From Strongylocentrotus purpuratus (Eukaryota > Echinodermata > Echinoidea > Camarodonta > Strongylocentrotidae), in assembly GCF_000002235.5 (NCBI RefSeq), contig NW_022145606.1, forward strand, positions 52,076,333-52,140,332: a DNA stretch of 64,000 nucleotides, read 5' to 3'. Position numbers and translations under genes: made by a program. The notes below the pieces were generated by a model. That model was not told the DNA's origin. It worked only from the letters and a program-made list of their open reading frames with translations, and searched no databases. This document shows, piece by piece, positions 41,186-52,791 of the stretch; the first letter of the stretch is position 1, and the number at the start of each line of letters is the position of its first letter.

Positions 41186-43833
41186 GGGTCAATGTCGCTA
41201 TTCATAAGGACCGCTATTCATAAGGTCCGCTATTCATAAGGTCCACTATTCATAAGGACCGCTATTCATAAGGTCCGCTTTTCATAATTGGAGAAAAGGG
41301 TCATTATTCATTAGGGTTATTATTCCTAAGGACCGCTATTCATAATCATAGAAGAGGGTCGGTATTCATAATATTAGAAGAGGGTCGCTATTCATAATAC
41401 GAAATCGGGGTCGTTATTCATAAGGGTCCCTATTCATAATCTTACAAAAGGGTCGGTATTCATAACACAAAAAGAGGGTCGCTATTCATAATACGAAATG
41501 AGGGTCGCTATTCATAATGCAAAATGAGGGTCGCTATTCATAAGGGCTATTATTCAATAAGGGTCATTATTCATAATCGATGAAAAGGGTCGCTATTCAT
41601 AATAGGAGGAGAGGGTCGCTATTCATAATAGGAGTAGGGGGTCGCTATTCATAATAGGAGAAGAGGGTCGCTATTCATAATAGGAGAAGAGGGTCGCTAT
41701 TCATAATAGAAGAAGAGAGTCGCTATTCATAATAGGAGTAGAGGGTCGCTATTCATAATAGGAGAAGAGGGTCGCTACTCATAATACGAAATGAGGGTCG
41801 CTATTCATAATGGGAGAAGAGGGTCGCTATATAGCATTGAGCATATTGAGCATTTTGAGCATGCTTGTTCTACTTAATGTGTCAGTGGCGTAGCCACGAT
41901 AAGCTCAGTCGGGGGGGGGGGGGCAGGGTGGTGGGGCAAGATTTCCCACGAGCGGGACAAATGACGATAGGATTATGTGTGTTTTCCTTCTTGTTTTCAC
42001 CGCTGCAGTGGGGGAAATATATTAGCTAGATTATGGGGATGTCTATAATTATCAAAGCTAAAAAGTAAAATATTTTTTAAAAATACACAATACAGGGGAT
42101 GCAACCGTTTACATAATGTCTTACGGTAAAAAAAAATCGTATCTGATCCTGAGTATCCAACGTCCTTACTCATATGGAAAATATGTCGTGCGACATTGTA
42201 TATTTACGAAAAGCTTGAATATGGTATATATCTTAAGTCCCTACAACCCCCTCTCTATCGCTTTCTTTCTTTGCTGAGGACAAGATACATGATAGATCAA
42301 CCCCTTGAAGGCAACACTGATACAACCCACCGCCCCCACCCTTAAACACACACAGGCTACGCCATCTATGAACTACTTGGACGAGAATTGTCAGTAGTAT
42401 GTACATGTACCAAGGGAATACGGGCTGAATTGGAAGGGGGGGGCTGGTGACCGGAATGATGGGACACGTTCATTATTTAGGCACGCCTTTCTTTCTTCAG
42501 AAATGTGAGTTTTCAAAATGGGGTGTCCAGTATGTCGCTTTCTTATTAACATTTAGTTTATTGCTTATGTCATTTTGACTTTTTCGGTATTATGAATAGC
42601 GACCCTCTCGTCGCATTATGAATAGCGACCCCCTACTCCTATTATGAATAGCAAACCTCATTTCGTATTATGAAAAGCGACCCTCATCTCCTTTTATGAA
42701 AAGCGACCCTCTTCTCCTATTATGAATAGCGATCCTCTTCTCCTATTATGAATAGCGACCCTCTTTTCCTATAATGAATAGCGAACCTCTTTTCATATTA
42801 TGAATAGCGACCCTCATTTCATATTATGAATAGCGACCTTAATTTCGTATTATGAATAGCGACCCTCATTTCCTATTATGAATAGCGACCCTCTTCTCCT
42901 GTTATGAATAGCGACCCTCTACTCCTATTATGAATTGCGACCCTCTTCTTCTATTATGAATAGTGACCCTCTTCTCCTATTATAAACAGCGACCCCCTAC
43001 TCCTATTATGAATAACGACCCTCTTCTCCTATTATAAAAAGCGACCCCCTACTCCTATTATGAATAGCGACCCTCTTCTCCTGTTATGAATAGCGACCCT
43101 CTACTCCTATTATGAATTGCGACCCACTTCTTCTATTATGAATAGCGACCCTCTTCTCCTATTATGAATAGCGACCCCCTACTCCTATTATGAATAACGA
43201 CCCTTTTCTCCTATTATAAAAAGCGACTTCATTTCCTATTATGAATAGCGAGCCTCTTCTTCTATTATGAATAGCGACCCTCTTCTCCTATTATGAATAG
43301 CGACCCCTACTCCTATTATGAATAACGACCCTCTTCTCCTATTATAAAAAGCGACTTCATTTCGTATTATGAATAGCGACCCTCTACCCCTGCTATGAAT
43401 AGCAACCCTCTTATTCTTTTATAAATAGCGACCCTCTTCTCCTATTATGAATAGCGACCCTCTTCTCCTATTATGAATAGCGACACCCTACTCCTATTAT
43501 GAATAGCGACCCTCATTTCCTATTATGAACAGCGACCCTCTTCTTTTATTATGAATAGCGACCCTCTTCCCGTGTTATGAATAGCGACCCTGATTTCATA
43601 TTATGAATAGCGGTCCTTATGATTAATAACCCTTCATATGAATTATGAATAGCGATCCTCATCTCCCGTTATGAATAGCGGTCCTTATGATCAACGAACC
43701 TTATTTCTTTATGAATAGTGACCCTCTTTTACCATTATGAATAGCGGACCAGGAAGTACGGGAATTTACACGCTATGAATAGCGGACCTTATGAATAGCG
43801 GTCCTTATGAATAGCGAATAGACCCCCTTCGGC
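41186..43833. mobile_element. Foldback element with opposed minisatellite arms (TU-like)
   Basis: The left arm (41186-41832) is built from GGGTCGCTATTCATAATAGG-like units of 26-30 bp; the right arm (42590-43833) consists of the reverse complement. The outermost parts of both arms use a shorter 16-bp unit (TATTCATAAGGTCCGC). About 25 and 42 units are present, and an unrelated ~760-bp spacer separates them. Sea-urchin TU elements are described as foldback transposons with long terminal inverted repeats made of tandem 15-bp units, so this is a likely relative; that assignment is inference. No coding region or target duplication was found. Confidence 0.75.
41884..42369. mobile_element. Possible hAT-type MITE in the foldback spacer
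   Basis: CAGTGGCGTAGCCACG at 41884 faces GGCTACGCCATCT at about 42355-42367. CAGTGGCGTAGCC is a common hAT-MITE terminus. The flanking 8 bp do not match, so the boundaries or the call may be wrong. Confidence 0.4.
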
Positions 43834-46296
43834 CCGCCCGCTGTAGTGTTGACGGGTATTTCGATGGATGGATAGATGTATGTGTAGTTGTATAGTTGTA
43901 CGAATATTGGCCTGCTTACTCAGCTCAGCCAAAGTCCCGAGCAGCGCAGCTGCACTGTGTGTATGTGTATGTGTATGTGTGTTGACTGAAGGCAGCTTGC
44001 GACTGAACTATCAGTCCAATGATTTTCTTGTGAAAACTTTCCTTTAGAAAATGATAATCGAAATTCAGTAAATATGGCCGTAATAATCACAAAATAAGCT
44101 TTGATTTCATACCTCCATTCACGAAAACTATATAAAAATCGCGGCAATCATGATGGAAATAGGTCTCTAAGTTCGGACGTCGACGGGAAGCCCCGTGTAT
44201 CTCTTGTGCAGCTACTACAAAGCACATCCTAGCTACAACAAAGCACATCCTATAGCAAGACGCTTTACTCTGGGTAATCCCGACCCTGTGCATCGTGCAT
44301 TTAATACGCAACTTAATGTGAGTGGATGTCATCGGTCGTGTGTCTACGGATGTAATGTTGAATATCCATGAGGTATCTCTGTCGTCACGCATATCATGCA
44401 TTATGCATATCGCGTCTGTTTTCACCCTGGACGTCGACACGGAGGAGGACCTCGGGCGGAGTATAGCCAATTCCACAGAACAGACTCTCCCGCGGACGAC
44501 GGCACCGGGCACCGGTACCCCGAGGGGAGGGTTCAGGAGGAGATAGCTGCACCAACTTCGGTCGGCGATCTCATTAAAAAACAATAGAATACAAAGGCTG
44601 GCGGAGACGTCATGCCCACCGCGGAGTCTTAGCGTATTCCTTATAGTGATAGATATATATATATATATATATATATGTTTTTTTTTTTTTTTTTTTTTTT
44701 TTTTTGCACATATCGCACGACAACCAAATGCTCTAAAATGTTGATACCTACTTTGATAGAAAAATTCGCTAGTTTGTCATTCGAATTCATTTACTTTGCA
44801 TTTAAGTTAGCGCAGATCAGCTTTGCCATGCCAATTATCATTCAATTTTCCCGATTTTGTATTTAGTTTAGGAGTTTGGTCGAAGGATTTCACAGATCTG
44901 TCATTCAATTTAGAAACTGCTTAACCAGCATTCAAATTAATCGTCACTTGTCGAGGCGTCATTTTTATCATTTAAAGTAACACCTGTCATTCATATTCGA
45001 AATATTTTTATTCAAGTTAGGAATTTTAGGAGGAAGAAATGCAACACATGTTTACAGTTTTAAAAAAATAGAAAAAAAGTTTTAAATGAATGATTTGCCA
45101 TTGGGGTCTTTTCTGTTTTTCCATTTATTAATTTCGAGGACAATGCATATGGGTGTAGTCAGACATTAGGTAAAGAAGGGGCGAAATTAAGGGATGTGGC
45201 ATTTCTGCATGGACATGTTCATATACCCCGGAAAAGTGGGGATACAAAAATATCTACCCCAGTCACAATATTGTAACCTTCCTCCATAATGAAATTGTGA
45301 TAAATTTATGATGAAACATAAGACAACCAATATTGAGACCATCAAGTCCGTAGATATAAGTCGTTTTTTTCTCCGTATTGACAGTCAACTGAAAAGGATG
45401 ATGAATATCAGATAAATCTAAAAGTATATAAAGTGTATAAGATATAAGATTCAAGTTTTATTCATGACTTGTCAACAAGTCCAAAGACTAAAAATGCAAG
45501 TTAACATCAAACATACAATCATATAAAAAGCATTCAAAAACATAGGTACATATATGTAAGGATAACATAGCAAATGAGAACAAATATATAACAATGAATA
45601 AATGTTTACATCAAAACATTAAAGTAGTATATAACAAAACAAAAAAACAAAAACAAAAAAATTAAATACAAGATAAGAAATATTGCTTGCAAAAATGAAT
45701 AAATGTTTAAATGCAAGAAAATATAATATAATAATGATGAAAAAAATATGGAAAAACAATATTGAAAGAAAAAGAATGAGCTATAAAAAGTGTGTAAGAA
45801 ACGAGAAATGTATATTGACCATCAGTTTAAGTGCACAAAGTGCTAATTTGAATGCAACAAATGAATTAGAATGCTAAAAGTACACCGTCGCGACGTCAGA
45901 AAATCGTGTTGCGCTAAATCGAATGACCAAATAGCGAAAAAAGGCACTTTGTTCATTAATTTGAATGTAACATACATAGATTCTAACGAAAACTTCATAG
46001 ATTTGAAATCTAGAAAAAGGAATATAAACCCGAGATATATCCGACAGCACTAAAACTGTCGAATTTGAACGCAAGACAAATTAAGTTTAATGACAAATTC
46101 GCGAAATTGGCCGGGAAATCTATATTAAAAATTTTACTCGTGCAAACCATGGATACTTATGAGGTGAAAAAGATATCAATGGAATGATGACGCTGAAGCA
46201 CATGTATTTAACCATTAAGAACTAACAAATATCAGCTAAAAGAGGGCGGGAAAAAGAAAGTTAAAAAAAAAAAAAAAAAATCCGACCGATCGACTC
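43834..46296. other. No gene recognised; (AT)n-(T)n tract
   Basis: 44651-44706 is an (AT)n followed by a long T-run. 45440-45475 (TTCAAGTTTTATTCATGAC) resembles a reversed LINE 3' end, with A-rich sequence up to 45680 behind it. A T/A-run is at 46263-46281. No exon was convincing. Confidence 0.4.
44430..44570. other. GC- and CpG-rich patch in AT-rich surroundings
   Basis: About 140 bp with many CpGs (GACGTCGACACGGAGG, CTCGGGCGGAG, CCCGCGGACGACGG), unlike its neighbours. A frame on the plus strand reads VFTLDVDTEEDLGRSIANST and one on the minus strand is open for 165 codons, but neither shows a recognised family or clear splice sites. It could be a promoter-proximal patch or a first exon. Confidence 0.3.
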
Positions 46297-46339
46297 ATGT
46301 TTTGGCACCCAAAGGGCAATACAACAGTTTTTATTGTAG

Positions 46340-46604
46340 GCCTTACTGCTAACTCTACTGCTAAAGATACTCTACTAGTTTTACTACAAGTACTACAACA
46401 ACAACTACTACTGCTACTACAACTACTAATTCTACTACTTCTAGTACTACTAGCCCAACTGATACTAGTACTACTAGACCTACTACTACTACTACTACTA
46501 CTACCACTACTACTACTACTACTTCTACCCTTACTAATACTAGGCATACTACTACAAGTACAACTAAACCTACTACTACAACATCAACCCCTCCTACTAC
46601 TCAG

Positions 46605-46640
<36 letters not shown>

Positions 46641-46760
46641 AAGTACCTCTACTACTACCACTAATATTATTACTAACATTACTTATACTACTAGGCCTAC
46701 TTCTACTTCTTCTTCTTCTGTAACTACTCATACTGCTGCTGATACTACTACTTCAACCTA
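46340..46760 (+). repeat. Imperfect (CTA/ACT)n trinucleotide repeat
   Basis: Long runs of ACTACTACT with interruptions. The open frames across it (poly-Leu on one strand, poly-Ser on the other) are consequences of the triplet repeat. Confidence 0.85.
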
Positions 46761-47612
46761 TATTTCTCTATTACTACTGATTCCATTGTTATGTGTACGT
46801 GAGTTAAACCCATCCAGAATTTTATTTGGAAATCATGTGTTTGCCTATAATAAGTGTTGATGCTTTAATTATCACTGGGCTTAAATAAGTTAAATTCAAG
46901 CAAAGATAACTTAAACTAGACTTTAATTCGTCACTTAGACGAATTAGGTGATACGTATGATAATGGTTTACATAACGAATAATGCATTACACGATATATT
47001 ATTTTGTAAAATGCTTCTCCCATTTATATGCTTCTCCCATTATGATCTATTCATATGTCAAGATTAAATTGTGTCTCCTTGATCATCATGGATCTAGGGA
47101 AGATAGATTGAAACAATATATGACCTTTGACCCTGTGCAGTAACCAGTTACACATTTGACTCTAATTTACATCATGAAGAACACCTTTTGACGATTTTAT
47201 CTTATTCAAAGAAATGAAAATGTAATTGATAAATGATTATCATCATTATGATAATGATGATCATGATGATAATGATCATGATCATGAGCGCGATCATGAC
47301 ATCTTATTGAAAAAATGAGGGTTGATTTAGATAGCATATAGTCTCAGCTACAACTTACTCAAAAGTCAACAAAATCCAATCAGAAATAACGGCGATATTG
47401 CTCGCAAAAGACAGGAATGTAGACTCCAGATTTGAGAAAAAGTCATCTCCCATAGAGATTACACGCAAAAAGTAATGGATTAAGTGAAAATAGGGTAATA
47501 ATAAAGTAAAAAGGGTTGTTTGTGACATTATTTGCGATTCTACGTGTTTTAATAATCAAAGGAGATGGTACAGTGAAGGTCAAAAGGAAAAAAAAGTGAA
47601 GAAACAAATTGT

Positions 47613-47682
47613 TGGAGACACCCGGACTCGAACCAGGGATCTCGAGATTGGAAGTCAAGTGCGTTACCGATATACCAAAACA
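47613..47682 (-). repeat. tRNA-Gly(UCC)-like segment, array A unit 1
   Basis: The minus strand has an A-box-like TGGTATATCGGTAACGC, anticodon loop CTTCCAA (UCC, glycine) and a perfect B box GGTTCGAGTCC, ending TGTCTCCA. The 5' acceptor bases do not pair with the 3' end, so it is a tRNA-derived or SINE head rather than an intact gene. It could still recruit polymerase III. Confidence 0.65.
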
Positions 47683-48432
47683 TTTCCCATAGCGATTACA
47701 CGTAAACGGGAAATGGAATTCTGAAATCCTACTTTGCAAGTGAAATATGAGCATGATCCCGGCATCTAATCGAAAAATAAAGGGCGCACTTGTGATAGCT
47801 CATTGTCTCAGCTACAACATATCCGAAGTTCAGCGAAAACGAAGCTAAAACAACAGAGATTTTGCTCGCGAAAGACAGGAGTGTAGAATCCAGTTTTGAG
47901 AAAAAGTCATGTCCCATAGAGAATACACGTAAAATGTGAAAAATTGACATGCCTTCTTTAATTGCAAAAATACGCCATGATGCCTTTGTCAAAATGGAAA
48001 ATTGTGGATTATGTATTTGTAGAAAATTGTCTCAGGTAGAACATATCAAAATTTAAAAGAAAATCAATCAATATTTACAGAGATACAATCAATTTTCCAA
48101 AATTATGCTGACGTCATAATATGCAAATTGAAATTTTGAGTTTGGAGGCCATTATGATGACGTTATGAGTTAATTGAGGGTCAAATGAAACATGAAATCA
48201 TATTTCCAACTTATAACCTATCTAAATATGAAAAAATATTGGGAGTTTCTATCTATTCTGAAGAGTTACAAAGAATTTTGTATAGACATGTTTTTGCTCA
48301 TGTATTGTGGATAAAGATAACGCAGGTCCGCGCGCGCTGTCAACTTTGACGGACGCTCATTGCGTTATTAAAAGGTGAACAAGTTATCAAAATGCTTGGA
48401 AAGATGTACCAAATATGATGATAGAGAACATT

Positions 48433-48625
48433 CGGCGATTCTATGTTGCAAAATGCTAGTACGCGCGAAAAACGCGCGCGCATGCGCGTTTGCGTGATTT
48501 TTTGTCAAATGCTCCATATGGCCTGAAACGTATGCAAAAAAAATTTGGGATGATTTGGAGCATTTTAATTTTTTTCGCGCGCGTAAACGCGCGTACGAAC
48601 GCGCTCGCGCGCATTTGCGCACGTT
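48433..48625. repeat. CpG-rich alternating hairpin, core motif of array A
   Basis: GTACGCGCGAAAAACGCGCG and ATGCGCGTTTGCGTG face TTTCGCGCGCGTAAACGCGC and GTACGAACGCGC around the inner pair AAATGCTCC/GGAGCATTT. Equivalent hairpins occur at about 49560-49735, 51570-51725, 53560-53735 and in each array B unit. The alternating CG/GC stretches contrast with the AT-rich remainder. Confidence 0.7.
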
Positions 48626-48932
48626 TATTGATCTGAAATTGACCGGATGGATATTGATCTTCTTCCTGATAAATATGAATGAAAAATTCCTTTCCGTTAT
48701 GAAGATATGATCATAAGTTTATTTTCACAAAATGGCGCCTGGATGACGTCACGATAATTTTGAGTCTTTGAAAAGTCACGCAGTTCTAAGTTAGACTAAG
48801 ATCTATCATCATGGCAAGTTTCATGATAATGGCTTTATTCAGTCTTGAGATATCCTGCGAACAAATTCGAGGAAGAATAATAATAAATAAATAAATAAAT
48901 AAATAAATAATAAAAATCTTGACGAAATCAAA

Positions 48933-48960
48933 AGGTGATACGTCTACGTACGTATCACCT
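48933..48960. repeat. Junction hairpin of the AGGTGATACGT type
   Basis: AGGTGATACGT - CTACGT - ACGTATCACCT: an 11-bp perfect stem with a 6-nt centre, lying between the two cores of unit 1. The same stem sequence recurs twice per unit in array B, and its left half follows the ATTCGTC/GACGAAT hairpin in each array A head. Confidence 0.85.
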
Positions 48961-50725
48961 AAAAAACGGAGATGTTGCTCGCGAAAGACGGAAATGTAGA
49001 ATGCAGTTTTGAGAAATAGTCATGTCCCATAGACAATACACGCAAAATGTGAAAAATTGACATGCCTCCTTTAATCGCAAAAATACACCATGATACTTTT
49101 GTCAAAAATAAAAATTGTGAATACTACATTTGTACAACATTGTCTCAGCTAGAACATATCAAAATTAAAAAGAAAATTGATCCATATTTACAGAGATACA
49201 ATCAATTTTCCAAAAATATGCTGACGTCATAATATGCAAATTAAAATTTTGAGTTTGGAGGCCATTATGATGACGTCATGAGTTAATTAAGGATTAAATG
49301 AGACATGAAATCATATCTCCAACTCATAATTTATCCAAATATAACAAAAATATTAGGAGTTTCTATCTATTCTAAAGAGTTACAATAAATTTTATATAGG
49401 CATGTTTTTGCCCATGTATTGTGGATAAAGATAACGCAAATCCGCGCGTGCTGTCAACTTTGACGGACGCTCATTGCGTTAATAAAAGGTGAACAAATTA
49501 TCAAAATGCTTGGAAAAATATACCGAATATGATGACAGAAAAAAATCGGCGATTCTATGTTGCAAAATGCCAGTAAGCGCGAAAACGCGCGCGAATGCGC
49601 GTGTGCGTAATTTTTTTATCAAATGCTCCATATGGCCTGAAACGTATGCAAAAAAAATTTGGGATGATTTGGAGCATTTTAAATTTTTGCGCGCGCGTAA
49701 ACGCGCGGACGAACGCGCACGCGCGCATTTGCGCACTTTTATTGACCTCAACTTGACCGGACGGATATTGATCTTAATCATGATAATTATGAATGAGAAA
49801 TACTTTTCCGTTATAAAGATATGATCATAAGTTGATTTTCACAAAATGGCGCCTGGATGACGTCACGATAAATTTGACTCTCTAAAAAGTCACGCAGTTC
49901 TAAGTTAGACTAAGATCTATCATCATGGCAAGTTTCATGATAATGGCTTTAGCCATTCTTGAGATATCCTGCGAACAAAATTGAGGAAGAATAATAATAA
50001 TTTCTTCTATACAGACACAAAATAAATACTAGACTTTAATTCGTCACTTAGACGAATTAGGTGATACGTATGATAATGGTTTACATAACGAATAATGCAT
50101 TACACGATATATTATTTTGTAAAATGCTTCTCCCATTTATATGCTTCTCCCATTATGATCTATTCATATGTCAAGATTAAATTGTGTCTCCTTGATCATC
50201 ATGGATCTAGGGAAGATAGATTGAAACAATATATGACCTTTGACCCTGTGCAGTAACCAGTTACACATTTGACTCTAATTTACATCATGAAGAACACCTT
50301 TTGACGATTTTATCTTATTCAAAGAAATGAAAATGTAATTGATAAATGATTATCATCATTATGATAATGATGATCATGATGATAATGATCATGATCATGA
50401 GCGCGATCATGACATCTTATTGAAAAAATGAGGGTTGATTTAGATAGCATATAGTCTCAGCTACAACTTACTCAAAAGTCAACAAAATCCAAGCAGAAAT
50501 AACGGCGATATTGCTCGCAAAAGACAGGAATGTAGACTCCAGATTTGAGAAAAAGTCATCTCCCATAGAGATTACACGCAAAAAGTAATGGATTAAGTGA
50601 AAATAGGGTAATAATAAAGTAAAAAGGGTTGTTTGTGACATTATTTGCGATTCTACGTGTTTTAATAATCAAAGGAGATGGTACAGTGAAGGTCAAAAGG
50701 AAAAAAAAGTGAAGAAAAAAATTGT

Positions 50726-50795
50726 TGGAGACACCCGGACTCGAACCAGGGATCTCGAGATTGGAAGTCAAGTGCGTTACCGATATACCAAAACA
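50726..50795 (-). repeat. tRNA-Gly(UCC)-like segment, array A unit 2
   Basis: Same sequence and orientation as the copy at 47613-47682, with the B box GGTTCGAGTCC intact. Confidence 0.65.
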
Positions 50796-52721
50796 TTTCC
50801 CATAGCGATTACACGTAAACAAAAATGGAATTCTAAAATCCCACTTTTCAAGTAAAATATGAGCATGATCCCGGCATATGATCGAAAAATAAAGTACACA
50901 GTGGAGATAGCTCATTGTCTCAGCTACAACATACCCGAAGCTCAGCGAAAACAAAGTCAAAACAACGGAGATGTTGCTCGCGAAAGACGGAAATGTAGAA
51001 TGCAGTTTTGAGAAATAGTCATGTCCCATAGATAATACACGCAAAATGTAAAAAATTGACATGCCTCCCTTAATCGGAAAAATACGCCATGATACTTTTG
51101 TCAAAAATAAAAATTATGGTCACTACATTCGTAGAAAATTATCTCAGCTAGAACATATCAAAATTTGAAAGAAAAACAATCAATATTTACAGAGATACAA
51201 TCAATTTTCCAAAATATGCAAACGTCATAATATGCAAATTAAAATTTTGAGTTTGGAGGCCATTATGATGACATTATGACTTAATTGAGGGTCGAAAGAG
51301 ACATGAAATCATATTTCCATTTCATAATCTATCCAAATATGAAAAAATATTAGGAGTTTCTATCTATTCTGAAGAGTAACAATGAATTTTATATAGGCAT
51401 GTTTTAGCCCATGTATTGTGGATAAAGATAACGCAAATCCGCGCGTGCTGTCAACTTTGACGGACGCTCATTGCGTTATTAAAAGATGAACAAGTTATCA
51501 AAATGCTTGGAAAAATGTGCCAAATATGATGATAGAGAAAATTTGGCGATTCTATGTTGCAAAATGCTAGAACGCGCAAAAATCGCGCACGCATGCGCGT
51601 GAGCGTGATTTTTTGTCAAATGCTCCATATGGCCTGAAACGTATGCAAAAAAAATTTGGGATGATTTAAAGCATTTTAAATTTTGCGCGCGCGTAAACGC
51701 GCGGACGAACGCGCACACACGCATTTGCACACGTTTATTGACCTGAAATTGACCGGACGGATATTGATCTAAATCATGATAAATATGAATGAATAATTCC
51801 TTTCCGTTACGAAGATATGATCATAAGTTGATTTTTACAAAATGGCGCCTAGATGACGTCACGATGATGTTGAGTCTATGAAAAGTCACGCAGTTCTAAG
51901 TTAGACTAAGATATATCATCATGGCAAGTTTCATGATAATGGCTTCAGCCATTCTTGAGATATCCTGCGAACAAAATTGAGGAAGAATAATAATCATTTC
52001 TTCTATACAGACACAAAATAAATACTAGACTTTAATTCGTCACTTAGACGAATTAGGTGATACGTATGATAATGGTTTACATAACGAATAATGCATTACA
52101 CGATATATTATTTTGTAAAATGCTTCTCCCATTTATATGCTTCTCCCATTATGATCTATTCATATGTCAAGATTAAATTGTGTCTCCTTGATCATCATGG
52201 ATCTAGGGAAGATAGATTGAAACAATATATGACCTTTGACCCTGTGCAGTAACCAGTTACACATTTGACTCTAATTTACATCATGAAGAACACCTTTTGA
52301 CGATTTTATCTTATTCAAAGAAATGAAAATGTAATTGATAAATGATTATCATCATTATGATAATGATGATCATGATGATAATGATCATGATCATGAGCGC
52401 GATCATGACATCTTATTGAAAAAATGAGGGTTGATTTAGATAGCATATAGTCTCAGCTACAACTTACTCAAAAGTCAACAAAATCCAAGCAGAAATAACG
52501 GCGATATTGCTCGCAAAAGACAGGAATGTAGACTCCAGATTTGAGAAAAAGTCATCTCCCTTAGAGATTACACGCAAAAAGTAATGGATTAAGTGAAAAT
52601 AGGGTAATAATAAAGTAAAAAGGGTTGTTTGTGACATTATTTGCGATTCTACGTGTTTTAATAATCAAAGGAGATGGTACAGTGAAGGTCAAAAGGAAAA
52701 AAAAGTGAAGAAAAAAATTGT

Positions 52722-52791
52722 TGGAGACACCCGGACTCGAACCAGGGATCTCGAGATTGGAAGTCAAGTGCGTTACCGATATACCAAAACA
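52722..52791 (-). repeat. tRNA-Gly(UCC)-like segment, array A unit 3
   Basis: Same sequence and orientation as the copies at 47613 and 50726. The strict conservation reflects recent unit duplication rather than selection. Confidence 0.65.

Noticed and set aside
41190..43830. CRISPR-like regular repeats
   Set aside because: Units are contiguous minisatellites without unique spacers, in inverted arms, in a eukaryotic context.
44087..44587. 165-codon minus-strand and 74-codon plus-strand frames as a gene
   Set aside because: No recognised domain, no clear splice sites, and openness can follow from the GC-rich patch; kept only as a low-confidence patch.
45263..45454. 63-codon minus-strand frame
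   Set aside because: No family resemblance and normal length for chance in this composition.
46236..46860. 187-codon and 103-codon open frames
   Set aside because: Products of the (CTA)n trinucleotide repeat (poly-Leu, poly-Ser).
47613..47682. Functional tRNA-Gly gene
   Set aside because: The B box and anticodon loop are good, but the acceptor stem does not pair, and the sequence occurs only as part of the tandem units.
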